This document shows positions 45,301 through 59,700 of a stretch of DNA of 64,000 bases, one piece after another (within the stretch, counting starts at the first letter, position 1; every line of letters starts with the position of its first letter). Under the pieces are notes generated by a model. It was not told the origin of the DNA and made no database searches. It saw nothing but the letters and a program-made list of their open reading frames with translations. The position numbers and the translations under genes are program-made. The DNA lies in the NCBI GenBank assembly GCA_944989445.1, contig CALYLW010000018.1, positions 2,150,430 to 2,214,429 on the forward strand, given 5' to 3'. Source of the DNA: Ampullaceana balthica. Its lineage: Eukaryota > Mollusca > Gastropoda > Lymnaeidae.

Positions 45301-48300
45301 ATTTAATATCAAATGTCTACAAATATATGTTATATATTAAGACCATTACCAAATATGTAATTGTATAAGCTAAAAAATGCTACAACGAAAAAAGGCTTAA
45401 ATACAAATACAACGAAAAGTAATCCTTTATTTTAGTGGAACAAGTATCTGCCAACTTATTGCTTTGTTAATACTAGAAAAAAAGAGTGGAAAGTCCTTTC
45501 AAAATGACGGAATTTATCAGAAAATCAATCTCTAGGAATTTTAAAAAAAACAACCATTGTTTTTATGTTTAATATTCGTGTGAAAAGAAAATAAGAACCA
45601 TACACCCGTAAACCATATTTCCACCCTCCACTAAGCATACATATTCAAATAAATATTATCTGGCTCAAATAATAATCAATTCGTTTTAAACTAATTTCAT
45701 GCTTAAACTATACAATGGAATTGGTGTGTTACAGAGCATTTTCCTAGAAGCAAAGGAATCATATGGAAATATATTTTAATTTTTTTTTATTCATGTGAAA
45801 ATAAATTGAGCCTTGCCGATTAGATTTTTATAACTCTTAAGTACCTTTCATATTCTGTAGGAGTATATTATATAGAGAAAAGCATGCGTTATTAAAGCAG
45901 AAATACCAAAATTGATGGTTACTATTTAAATTCATCATACTTTCTATTTTCTCGACACACATATCGTGAATTTTATAAGACGTGTTTTGATTTATCACTA
46001 CCCTAATTTCATGATGCATTTACATTCAATTTTAAGGGAAATTTGAGACCCAAAACAAAATTAAGTTATTTTTTAATTGTGCCTACCCCTGTTCTGGCAA
46101 AAATACACTAACAGCAACTGATATTGTGACATAACAACTTGATTTTATTTGAGCAATATTATACAACGTTGATAAAATTTTGTATACAGACTGATTTTTT
46201 AAAAACTATTCTGTTTTAAAATCAAATGCCTACATAATATATGTTATATATTAAGCCCTAATTTATATGTCATTTTATAAGCTACAAAAGCTACAATGAA
46301 AAAAGGCTTGAATATAAATACAAAGAAAAATAATCCGTTATTTAAGTGAATCAAGTATCTGCCAATTTATTGCTTTGTTACTATGCTAAAAAATTATCCT
46401 ATTCGTCTTGAACTAATTTCATACTTAGCTTATAAAATGGAGTGGGTGATTTTAAGAGCTTTTCCCTAGAACCAAAGGAATCAAAGATATTGTTTTAATT
46501 TTTGATTTATGGAAAAAGAAATTTAGCCTTGCCCATTGGATTTTTGTAACTGTTAAGGACCTTTGTTATTCTGGTAAAGTATATCGAGAAAAGCGTGCGT
46601 TATTAAAGCAGAAATACCAAAATTGATGGGAAATATTTAAATTCATCATACTTTCTATTTTCTAGACACACATATCGTGATTTTTATAAAGAAGGGGTTT
46701 GATTTATCACTACCCTAATTTCCTGATACGTTTACACTCATTATTAAGGGGAATGTGAAACTCAAATCCAAATAAAGTTATTTTCATTGTGCCTACCCGT
46801 AGCATCGCACGGGCATTGCTCTCGTTAATATTAATCCGGAAGTTGTCCCACAGCTCTCACCAGTGGCTCATAGAAACTGCAACGTGCGCAGTAGCCACAC
46901 CCCGGGCAACGGCCTCGACTGGCTGGCTAAACCTGGTGAGGGTAGCCGACGGGTCTCAAACCCTCGGTGATCTAGATATGTCTATCTATGCACGTGAAGA
47001 CTGGATTCGGTGGACAGAGCGGAGGAACCACTAGTTGGTCAACGGTCAAAAAGGCGAATCTCAGCAAAGCGTTGTGGAACGCTAAGGGCATGACAAGACA
47101 CACAGGACATCATGGCCATCCACTGCACCCGTCTCCATCACCAGCCGTCTCGACTTAGTCCTGCCGCTGGATAAGATGGCCTTGGGCGAGAGAGTGAGAT
47201 CGACGAACTGCGCAACTCCTTCTCACTTAAATCCAAATCACCGCGCAAGTCACTTTTGTCATCCATCCTATACCAGCGGTCTACAACCCTCGGATGACTA
47301 GAGTGGTCCTCGTCGTATCGACGGACGAACGAACATGACAACGAGGCAATGTGACACTAGGTACTGTAACAACTAGGTACTGTGACAACAATGTACTGTG
47401 ACAATTAGGCACTTTGACAACAAGGCACTGTGACAACTAGGCACTGTGACAACTAGGCACTGTGACATTTAGGCACTGTGACAACTAGGCAGTGACAACT
47501 AGGCACTGTAAAATCTAGGCACTGTGACAACAAGGCACTGTGAAATCTAGGCACTTTTGACAAATAGGCACTTGACAACAAGGCACAGTGACAACTAGGC
47601 ACTGTGACATTTAGGCACTGTGACAACTAGGCACTGTGAAATTCAGGCACTGTGACAACTAGGCACTGTGACAACTAGGCACTTTGGCAAATAGGCACTG
47701 TGACAACTAGGCACTGTGACAACTAGGCACCTTGGCAAATAGGCACTGTGACAACTAGGCACTTTGGCAAATAGCCACTGTGACAACTAGGCACTGTGAC
47801 AACTAGGCACTGTGAAAGCTAGGCATTCACTCAGGATGCAGTGTTGACGGTTGATGGAACAATGAAGTGGGAAAGTGGGGAGAGTGGTGGTAAACAGCGG
47901 GTGGCTTTTGGGGGAACGGGTGGAGGCTTACTTGATTGGTTCACATGACTTTAATGGTTGGTCTGGTAGTTGACGTGTTTAATTAGTGATGGTTGTGGTC
48001 TGGTCGTTGACCTGTTTAATTAGTGATGGTTGTGGCCTGATCGTTGACCTGTTTAATTAGTGATGGTTGTGGTCTGGTCGTTGACCTGTTTAATTAGTGA
48101 TGGTTGTGGTCTGGTCGTTGACCTGTTTAATTAGTGGTGGTTGTGGTCTGGTCGTTGACCTGTTTAATTAGTGGTGGTTAAATCGATACTGACCTCTGTG
48201 TTTAATCAGATTCTCGCAATGACGGCTTTTTGTTTAAACTTCACCCGGTTAGGCTGACAGTATTTGTGTTTGGTGGGCGTGGCAAGGCTGATAGTGTTTG

Positions 48301-51300
48301 TGTTTGGTGGGCGAAGCTGACAATGTCTGTCTTTGTTGCAGTGGTGAAGCTGAAGATTTCCGTCCTTGTGCTTGTGGTGAAGATGACGATTTCTGTCTTT
48401 TTTGATGTGATGAATTCAAACAGACTAAAATCCCAAGATAAAATAAAAAGCCTGATCACCCAAATTTCTCGAGTGTCTAAAGAAGGTGCACGAAAAAAAA
48501 ATTACCAAAACATTTGGTCATCCCCTTTGCACAAACCAACAAAAAACAAATGGAAGATGAACAATATATTTTTTTCAGTTGCAATAAACAACGTGAAGTT
48601 TCCCTTTTGATTGTGTATTTCTTATGTTAAGGACATATCCCCCACTTGTCCAGGTAAAGAGAGAAAACAGGAAACGGGTTTGTATATATTTCAAACTGTT
48701 TGATGTCATGGAGTTGTCTAGACGTGTTGAAATAATTGATGGTCGTCACTAGGCGCGTTCCACAACACTCACCGGAATGATACATGCACACATTAACAGC
48801 TTTAATAGAACGCGTGCCCATCCTTATCACAGTCGGTGTGGTCATGTGGTCATTCAAGGTTCATAATTAATTGAAACTAGATACGACCCATGGCCGCAGA
48901 CTTGCCCCTCATAGATAAGGGGCCGTCCATAAATGACGTCATGCGATTTTTGCCGATTTTTTACCCCCTCCCCCCCCTCGTCACGCGTCGTCACAAAAAC
49001 TTAACCCCCCCCCTCTAAAAATACGTCACAAATCTTTGACCCCCCCCCCTAAAAAACAACACTTTATTTTCTATTTGAAAATAAGTATGTTTCAAATCAC
49101 TTTTAATGTCATTAAAGTATTTATTATTTATTTAGTGAAGATCTACATTCTAATATCGTAACCCACGTGAAGCATTTTTTTAAAACGTTTAACCGGCCTT
49201 CAGAAAACGAACTGTGTTAACATCCTTAGATTATATTTTATTTTAATGTATACAAATTAAACATTGACTATTAATCATCACGGTTAACGTCTTTGTTTAG
49301 AAAAAAAATATTTAAAAATAACATTTTTAAAATGTATTTTTTAAGAATCCCTCAATTGACTGACGGGCATCCCGGATGAAAGAGGTCGACGAACAGAGGT
49401 AAATAACCTCATCTTGGGTCAAAAAGGGAATTCTTGGGGGTAATGCAGACTCATTTGTGACATATAACATCCACTACAATCCACTAGATATATTAAAATA
49501 CGTCATGTGTACGTGTACGCTTGGAACATATGCCCATTATTGAACCGGTTCCTTCCAGAATAGCATTTTTTAAAAATTTGACAACTATGTAGATTTCTTA
49601 CCTACGTACTATACGAAGACACCTAAATCTACCCTACTTTCATTTATATTGACGCGAGTGACAATAATCTTAATCCACGTGACTTGTCTGTATCACGTAT
49701 CCTTTCTGTGATATTTAAAATTAATTCCTTAAAAAATGAGCTAAGAAAAAAAGTTGTTTTGTGCTCCTCTCGAATTGCAATGTCAAGAATTTGATGCATT
49801 CAATAAAGTTAATGAATACTTGACTAATTGTAAATGGGCTCATTTACAATTATATCTAGAACAGTGCTTCTCAAACTTTTTAGTATGGCGGACCGGCAGG
49901 AATTTTTTCCATTGCACTAGGCACCGGTGCACTATTTTCCCTGCACTGACATTTTTTTCTGTCCTTTTTTTGAGAACATCTGCGGACCGGCAGTGGATGG
50001 TCCATGGACCGGCACCGGTCCGCGGACCACCACTTTGAGAAGCGCTGATCTAGAAGACTAGAATGGCCAGGGGCGTTTGACCAAAAACCCTCGAACAATT
50101 ACATCAAACTTCAAACGTTTTTAATTCTATCAAATAGATTCCCTCCCCCCTCCCTCCCCTTTTAAAGAAAAAGGATATTCCGTGTCGTTTTGACTTAAAA
50201 TATCTACACATAATCCTATTCAGATCATTTTTAGACACTTGTCATGCTTGTAAAACTCACCAGTAGCATTTTCGCTAACGATACTCCCCCAAATCCCCGA
50301 GTCATGTGAGCAGGACCTAGAGTCTGAGGGTTGGGGGGGGGTAACGCACACATAAACTTGTATATTTTGGGGTAACGGGCAAAACATTTGGACGACTCAT
50401 GCCATGAGAGAACCAAACGGAGCAGCGGTAACATCACAAATGCTTTGATGTCAACATCAAGCGACGCAGTGTAACAATTTCATATGTAATCTTGTGGATT
50501 CTCAAACTTAAGGATTATAATTAGATTTAATGTTCGTGTCTTAATAGCTTACGCCCATCAGCGTCTGATGGCCTACCGACCGGCACATTAAGAAGCACTG
50601 ATTTTTTTGTTTAAAAGAAAAAAAAGTCATTAAATAAATTTTTAGGGACCATATATTTCAGTGGAAGTTTTATTTAAAGTAACCCTTATGATGTGACGTC
50701 ACATTTCTTCAACCCCCCTACCTCCCCCTCGTCACGCATCGTCACAAAAGTGTGACCCCCCTCCCCCCTAGGTGCGTGACGTCATTTATGGACGGCCCCT
50801 AATGCAAAGAATGGGGGGGGGGTGAGAGAACGGACACAAACAGCAGCACGAAGTAATGGGGAAAAAACGAGTAAACGTGGGGACATGTGCACTGTGCACT
50901 ATGTGCACTGCGGTTGTTGATACCTGCTCCCCACCCTTTACTACCCTCCCTTGCCAACTATAAACTCTGATTGGCTGACCCTAGCGTGGTCTGCGTACCT
51001 TCACCGGCCCTCTAGTGTTATACGTCTAGATAAAATTTAATCCAAATTACATATCGGTGATTTTAAAAACCTTAACGGAAAAATAATGTTCTTTAAATAA
51101 AAGAAGTAGCAGCTAAAATAAAGATTTTGAAGATCCTGATCAACGATGAAATAATATTGCATGAAATGTCTATGGTCTAAGAAGACAATTAAAAATAGTT
51201 CGCTCTTTTGAAATCGGTTCCTAGCATGTGTAAAGGTGTTTCAACTTCCCAGTCATGATTAACGACAGGGCTAACACTGATTTAAAGCTAGGATTTGTCT

Positions 51301-53604
51301 TAGGTCCGCACATGGTTATAATTTGATTTCATAAACAAAAGAAAGAATACTGGAATTTTCACAAAGAATGACTTAAGTTTATATAACAGCTAGGGAAAAT
51401 TATGCCAATGGCTATACAATTATAACAGATATTAATTGTAACATTAAGGAAGTCTTTTGGAGGCTAAACATTTCTAACACTCGATGTGGCTATTGTTATC
51501 GAATTCGAGTTAGTTCTGAGTTCCCTATTCTGAGTTCCCTATTCTGAGTTCCCTATTCTGAGTTCCCTATTCTGAGTTCCCTATTCTGAGTTCCCTATTC
51601 TGAGTTCCCTATTCTGAGTTCCCTATTCTGAGTTCCCTATTCTGAGTTCCCTATTCTGAGTTCCCTATTCTGAGTTCCCTATTCTGAGTTCCCTATTCTG
51701 AGTTCCCTATAACACTACGGAGTCTGCTCAAAATCAAACGTCAATTTATGAAGAATGAGGAGATGTGGAGAATGAGGAGATGTGGAGAATGAGGAGATGT
51801 GGAGAATGAGGAGATGTGGAGAATGAGGAGATGTGGAGAATGAGGAGATGTGGAGAATGAGGAGATGTGGAGAATGAGGAGATGTGGAGAATGAGGAGAT
51901 GTGGAGAATGAGGAGATGTGGAGAATGAGGAGATGTGGAGAATGAGGAGATGTGGAGAATGAGGAGATGTGGAGAATGAGGAGATGTGGAGAATGAGGAG
52001 ATGTGGAGAATGAGGAGATGTGGAGAATGAGGAGATGTGGAGAATGAGGAGATGTGGAGAATGAGGAGATGTGGAGAATGAGGAGATGTGGAGAATGAGG
52101 AGATGTGGAGAATGAGGAGATGTGGAGAATGAGGAGATGTGGAGAATGAGGAGATGTGGAGAATGAGGAGATGTGGAGAATGAGGAGATGTGGAGAATGA
52201 GGAGATGTGGAGAATGAGGAGATGTGGAGAATGAGGAGATGTGGAGAATGAGGAGATGTGGAGAATGAGGAGATGTGGAGAATGAGGAGATGTGGAGAAT
52301 GAGGAGATGTGGAGAATGAGGAGATGTGGAGAATGAGGAGATGTGGAGAATGAGGAGATGTGGAGAATGAGGAGATGTGGAGAATGAGGAGATGTGGAGA
52401 ATGAGGAGATGTGGAGAATGAGGAGATGTGGAGAATGAGGAGATGTGGAGAATGAGGAGATGTGGAGAATGAGGAGATGTGGAGAATGAGGAGATGTGGA
52501 GAATGAGGAGATGTGGAGAATGAGGAGATGTGGAGAATGAGGAGATGTGGAGAATGAGGAGATGTGGAGAATGAGGAGATGTGGAGAATGAGGAGATGTG
52601 GAGAATGAGGAGATGTGGAGAATGAGGAGATGTGGAGAATGAGGAGATGTGGAGAATGAGGAGATGTGGAGAATGAGGAGATGTGGAGAATGAGGAGATG
52701 TGGAGAATGAGGAGATGTGGAGAATGAGGAGATGTGGAGAATGAGGAGATGTGGAGAATGAGGAGATGTGGAGAATGAGGAGATGTGGAGAATGAGGAGA
52801 TGTGGAGAATGAGGAGATGTGGAGAATGAGGAGATGTGGAGAATGTTTGGGTGGGGGTGGGGGAGGATCTTTACATCAGCAGAAGTGGGAGGGAGAGTCA
52901 GGTCTCCGTTCTTACCAAGGGTCAGCTCTTCAATGCCAGGAAATAATTGGATGTCATCGCGCGTGCGCATGAATGCTATTTATTGAAAGCGTTGGTTTTG
53001 AATGGAAGTCAGTAAGTTATCGATAAGAAATGTATTCAGATCAAATAGTGATAGCCTGGGCGATCAAAATGACCTTGTCGGGTGGTGAAGTTTTGAAGAA
53101 GACCGAACTCTTAATCGCGAGTGGATTTGCAATGGCTCTTGTCAATCATCTGTCAAGTGAGGTAGAGCCATTAATAAAAGTGAGAGACATGAAAAGTAAA
53201 GATGCAAGTCTCTTTTGTAGTTTTTATTTGTTTAAAAACATAATTCATTCCATATCTTCTTGTTCTAAATTCCAGCTGTTATATTCTCGTCTGTTGTTAT
53301 TGTTATTGCGCAATAAGCATGCAAGTCTGGCTTGGATAATGTTAGCCCTATAGAAGAAAGCACTCAGTCAATTCAATTCAAGTAAAGTTGTTGTTTTAAT
53401 CAAGAGATGTGTTAACAATATTTTAGAAACAATATTTTGCGATTTGCATACATTGTTTTAAAGGGGAACTGTTATTTATGCATTTGGAAAGCTTCTATTT
53501 ATAAAGATTTATCTTCTAAAAATTGTCAAGGATAATTGTAAATAGACAGAGATTGAGAAAGAGGGATGGGAAGAAGAGACAGACAAAGAGAGAGAGAGAG
53601 ACAG

Positions 53605-53701
<97 letters not shown>

Positions 53702-56700
53702 GAAGTGATTGAAATAGAGATAGTGAAAGAGATTTATAAAGAGGGTGACAATGATTGAGTGAAAAGTGTGAGACAGAGAGTGAAAGAGCGTGTGAAAGAG
53801 ATAGAAAGAGAATGACCTATGAAATGTACTGGTCACCAGACACTAGCCACAAGACACTGGCCACAAGACACAGTCCACAAGAAACTGGCCACAAGACACA
53901 GTCCACAAGACATTAGCTACCAGACACTGGCCGCCAGACACAGTCCACCAGACACTGGCCACCAGACACTGGCCACCTCACACTGGATTTATAAGATATT
54001 GCCTTTGTTTGAAGTGTTTTTGTCCGTGCCTAGGGGAACATATCTTTATTGAAATCATCTCACTTCTCTTCCTTTATATTCGTTCTCTATTTATATCTCA
54101 TCACCCTTTTCTCTACTCTCTTTTACTCTGTATTTCTCTTTTTGGTTTTCCATCTCTCTAATCACTGACCAAGTTTTACCTGTGAATAGTTTTATCTTAA
54201 TGCGTACTTAACGCGATAATTATGGGGATTGGATTCCTAAAAGAATCTCATGAAGGTCAGCAACTGGAGATTTTATCTCAATTTTATCTGTGACTTTTCT
54301 TTGACGACTGGCATTTTGCCTAGAGAACTATTTTCATATAATTAATTTTAAACTTTTTGACAAATATCATTGTTTATCTGAAGAAACTTTCCGGGGATGG
54401 GGGTTAGATTTGGGGAAAGGGGGAAGGGGGCATTTATCAAACAATCCATTTCTTTGTTGAGATTGTGCTAAACGTGTTACGGATATTTAAAGATGTGTAA
54501 AGTAAGTGTTATCATGGCAGCAGAGTGGTGTAAATGTGACATGATGACAGCAGACTGTCATAAATGTGACATGATGACAGCAGACTGACATAAATGTGAC
54601 ATGATGACAGCAGACTGACATAAATGTGACATGATGTTAGCAGACTGCAATGAATGTGACATGACGTCAGCAGGTTGCCAGGAAAGTGACAAGATGTCAA
54701 CAGATTGCCTGGAAAGTTCCATGCAGACCTTCAACGATGTTAGCAGACCGCCATACATTTATTTAAAGCGATTTCTAATGAACCAATCAACAACAATGAC
54801 GTTCTCAGGCCTGCAATATGATGAAGCAGACGTGTCCCTACATATTTAACCTCCATCTCTGCCAGAGCACAGAAGTATCCGGCAAGAAATCTGTTTGGCC
54901 AATTTACATCTCAAGAAAACCCGATAAATCACCATCAAGGGAGTGTATCTATCTGCATAACTTTTCTATTCAGCTCCCAGAATGTCTTCCCTTTCTGCAA
55001 TCAGACATAAATCATACATCCCCCCCCCCAACTGTTTTCCCTTGGCCAGGCAGCGAGTGAACTGTCAATGAAATAAAAGTATAAAGAATGAAATGTATAA
55101 GAGACTTGGATAAGGTCGGTGCAACATGTCGTGGCGAGTAGCGAGCATAGGCAGATCATCATTCTATGTTACGACTAGTCAAGATTTTTGAATACCACTC
55201 CTGTTTGAACACGAACTTGAATTTGACGTTAGTGGAATTTTATAATTAAATGTGACGGTTTAACACTTTTTGAAAGAAAATACATGATAACGAATTTTTT
55301 TTTAAAGAAGTAAAATCCGAAATGTAATTATTTATTATTTGTTTTACAAGAATCCAATTCATCGGTGAACCCTTAAGGTTTTTTAAAAAAATATCTAAAA
55401 AAAATTCAAACAGGAAGGGTTTGAATGTCCTTTGCCATAAAGTTTTTAAATTTTAGCCCTCAAAAAACTGTTGGTCAAACACTTGCTGCTGGTTCAAGTT
55501 CAATGAAGGTTGATCTGCGCACCGCCCCACCCAACACCCACCCTGAAAATAAAAAAAACAAAAAAAAACCTCACATTTCTTACCATTCCCTGGTTTTACC
55601 TTCAAAAAACTACTTTCCCTAACGTCTTTAATTCACCAGACTACATTCCCAAATGTCTACATTCACCAGACTACATTCCCAAATGTCTTACATTCACCAG
55701 ACTACATTCCCAAATGTCTTACATTCACCAGCCTACTTTCCCAAATGTCTTACATTCACCAGCTTATTTTCCCAAAAGTCTTACATTCACCAGACTACTT
55801 TCCCAAATGTCTTACATTCACCAGACGACTTTTCAAAAAAGTCTTACATTCACAAGACTACTTTCCCAAACGTCTTTAATTCACCTGACTACGTTCCCAA
55901 ATTTCTTACTTTCCACAGACTACTTTCACAAATGTATTACATTCACAGAACTACTTTCACAAATTTCTTACAATCACCAGACTACTTTCCCAAATGTCTT
56001 ACATTTACCAGACTAATTTCACAAAAGTCTTACCTTCGCCCTTGCATCTCTTGCAGCCTCTGCCTCAGCCGCCATTGCTCTCTGAAGCTGTGTTGGTAGT
56101 CGGACGTCTTTACTGAAAATACAGGGAAGTCTTTCATACTTGCGAGTTGTAACATCTTTCATACTTAATGTGTTATAAATAGCACGATCTTTCATACTTA
56201 TGTGTTGGGAATTGTAACAACTTTCATATTTAATGAGTTTGGCAAATTTTCATCCATTAACTAGAAATCGTCTGGTTTAGACATAGAGTGTCAAGTTTAT
56301 CATGAGGACCAATGTGAGAGGTAGCATGCGATAGATCATCATGGTTCGTAATGGCCTTGGCTTATAATGGTTTAACTCGAAGCTATCATTTACATAACAA
56401 TTGGCCAATAGAATGGTACTCACATTTCCACCCTCTTCGCTTTAACCACAAGAATGGCACTCACATGTCCACACAAGAATTGTACTTACATTTCAACCCG
56501 CTCCACTTTAATTCCCCACTTGTCCGTTGCGTCATCAAGGACATTCTTAGAAAAGAAATTATAAATGAATGTGAAACTTACGTCAAATTTTAAAAGCCAA
56601 ACTGTGTCATATTTTTATAAATGGGAAAAAAAATCTGGCGTGGAAATCAAACCGTTTCATTTGTTGAAGTGCTCTAGACTCGTTTTTTGTGTGTTTTTTT

Positions 56701-59700
56701 TTCTATATCAAACAGTGCAGATTGAAAAAATGTCTTCAAGTTGGCCAAGTTTCACCATCAGAACTCTGGTAGGGGCTTCTTTAGAGTGGTGGCCACCATA
56801 CGATTAATTGGAGGTTTTTTTAGGAATATTGATAAGGAAAAATATGGTGATTGAAATAAAGCAGTGGTCGGATTACAGTGAACTGAATGAGATCAAAGTA
56901 AGGCCATATGATAATTGCACCATGGGAGTTAGTTTCCCAGGAGGATGCATGAATTGAGGAAATCTGGATTGACGTCAATGGACACAATCATTATAATTCT
57001 CAACTAATAGACATGAAGATATCATTTCTTTCTACCTAACGCTACAAGACGAGAAAAACAGATATCATAGACGCTAGGAATAATCACCACTGCTTTAAGA
57101 GCGTTGCTTCAGCGCATACATTGACAATTACATGTTGTAGATTGTAGAGTATGAGTTAACATCTTTCCACCGCGGTGTATTTCTAGTTTAATTTATTACA
57201 AGTAAATCTTTAAAAAAAAATTAAATGTATACTTATGTATCTGGGGTGGAAAATAAGAACAACAAAATCTGGATCACGAGCTTGTTGTGAGTGTCTCAAC
57301 AAAGTGTCGAAAAGATAAATATGACCTGTTCTCTAGGTAAATGACCTGTTCTCTAGGTAACTGACCTTTTCTCTCGTTAACTGTCTAGGTAAATAACCTT
57401 TTCTCTAGGTAGATGCCCCGTTCTCTAAGTAAATGACCCGTTCTCTAGGTAAATGATCTGTTCTCTAGGTAACTGATTTGTTCTCGAGGTAACTGATCTG
57501 TTCTCGTGGTAACTGACTTGTTCTCCATTAAACTGACCTGTTCTCTAGTTAACTGACCTGTTCTCTAGGGAACTGACCAGTTCACATGGTAACTAACCTG
57601 CATTTGCTCACTGATGTGCTCCCTGTTGGACAGTATCTCTGCCAGGTTCTGTGTGCCAAGCACGTTGCGGAGAGTGGTCTGTGCCAGGAGCTGAGTGGAG
57701 TTGGCAGCGTTCTCCACATTGGCCACAGAGACCGTCGGGCTGGAGATGCGGTAGTAGACCACGGCGTCCACCGATACCGTGACACTGTCACGTGTCAACA
57801 CCTGGGGATGGACATCAACATCGATTGGTTTACACACGCAGGAACACAAACTACCACAGCTTTGACTAGTAAAACGGAAAGAATAATGACGAAGTGTACG
57901 GAGTGCAACCTGCTTTCAGACCGCAGGAACGAATCGTCTGCGTCAAATCAAACGTTTCACAAATAATAAACGTTTATTTTATTTTTTTAAAGTTTAGCCA
58001 GGTGTCCAAAGTTGAAGACAAGCGATGCAAGCTATAAATATATAACATAATTTAAACCTGAAACGTTGAAGACAAGAGATGCAAGCTATAGATACATAAC
58101 AAAACCTGAAAAGCATGCAGTTTAGGTAAAGATGTCTCATACGTGTCTGAAGCCTGGATAACATATCCATAATTCTAAGGGGAAACACAGAATAGCTGGA
58201 AAAATATAAATGGTAAACTCCGTCTAAAAATGTTTTTATTATCCTAGAATAAAGTAACATAAAAGAAAATAGCCAACACGACTTTTCAATAAAATTAATC
58301 ATTTAACCTTTCTTTTCATATTAACACCCGAATATAGAATATCGCATTAAAAGTATTTTTTATAGCAAGTTTACAAATCAGCGACCTCGTAAAAGAGGTA
58401 AAATGTCTGGTAATTACTATAATGTACTATTGTTAATAAAAAGTTATCATACAGTTTAAATTGGTCTCTATTCATTGTAAGTGTAAGTCGTTCGCTGATT
58501 TAGAAATGTACCTTTCTTTCTTCCCAGAGATTTTACATTGCCATTCTCTATTATAGATTGTTTCGAATGTTATTTTCTTGTTTTGTATTCATCTTATGAA
58601 GAAGCAGATCAACCTAAACGAACTCTCTCAATTGTCTGCCTTATTATTATTTTTTTCAGGCCAAAAATATATCGTTCCCAAGAATGATTTGAAATGTAAG
58701 GAATGTCAGTATAATATTTTAAATCTAAAATTGGTTAGCAGGTCTCAAAAATAATTTATTAAGTTATACACATAAATTAACTTTAAACTAAACAAAAGTA
58801 ATCAGCCTGGCAAAATCATGGATACAAATTTACAATCAATCGCGATCTTCAGAATAGACGAATTTATAAAAAAGTTAACATTTTCTGGCAGTTAACACTT
58901 TTTAAAGGTAAAATGAAAAATCGCTGTTAAAATAATGGATATTAAAACAAAGGGATGTCTGGTTTTTATTTTGAAATAAAGAAATCCATCTCGAAAAAAA
59001 TCATTAATTTCTTGCTTTTCCCATTACCCCCCCCCCTTCCCTAAAAACGTATTTATATTTTCCCAGAAATCATTCACGCTATCATATATTAGTGCAGGAA
59101 GCCAGGGGGATGTTTTGTTGACATACTTCAAACTTTGTAATTTAAGTGTTTAAATAATAAAAAGAAAGAGAATAAGCATTATTCCAAGCTTTGCGTTTAA
59201 TTTAATTCTAAAATATATTGAAAATATCAAATTTAGTGTAACGCTGATTCTTTTAACAAAAAGAAATATGAAAATATTTCAATCATTACATTTGCATAAT
59301 AAACAATTGGTACCTAGGATAACAAACAATCGGTGCCTAGCATAACAAACAATTGATGCCTATCATAACAATTGGTGTCTATAACAACAAACAATTGGTG
59401 CCTATCATAACAAACGATTGATGTCTATCATAACAATTGGTGTCTATAACAACAAACAATTGGTGCCTATCATAACAATCGGTGCCTATCATAACAAACA
59501 ATTTTTGCCTATCATAACATTTGTTGCCTATCATAACAAACAATTGGTGCCTAACATAACAATCCATTGGTTACTGACAGATGAAACGATTGGTGCCAGG
59601 CCAGGGCTTCACTCCCATCACGTGATAACAACAATTGAGAGCTAAGGAAGAGATGGGGCCCCAGGAGCTAAGGTTAGGTCAAGTGGTCATCGTTTTACGG

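Noticed and set aside
48230..48610. 126-codon plus-strand frame
   Set aside because: Covers degenerate ~33-bp repeats and ends in low-complexity sequence; no recognisable domain.
51741..52970. 409-codon open frame on the minus strand
   Set aside because: Read-through of the 17-bp minisatellite; the peptide only repeats the 51-bp period.
53516..53836. Leu-Ser-rich open frame
   Set aside because: Read-through of the (GA)n run.
55510..56099. Plus-strand open frames of 148 and 168 codons
   Set aside because: Repeat read-through of the donor-seeded minisatellite, antisense to gene C exon 6.
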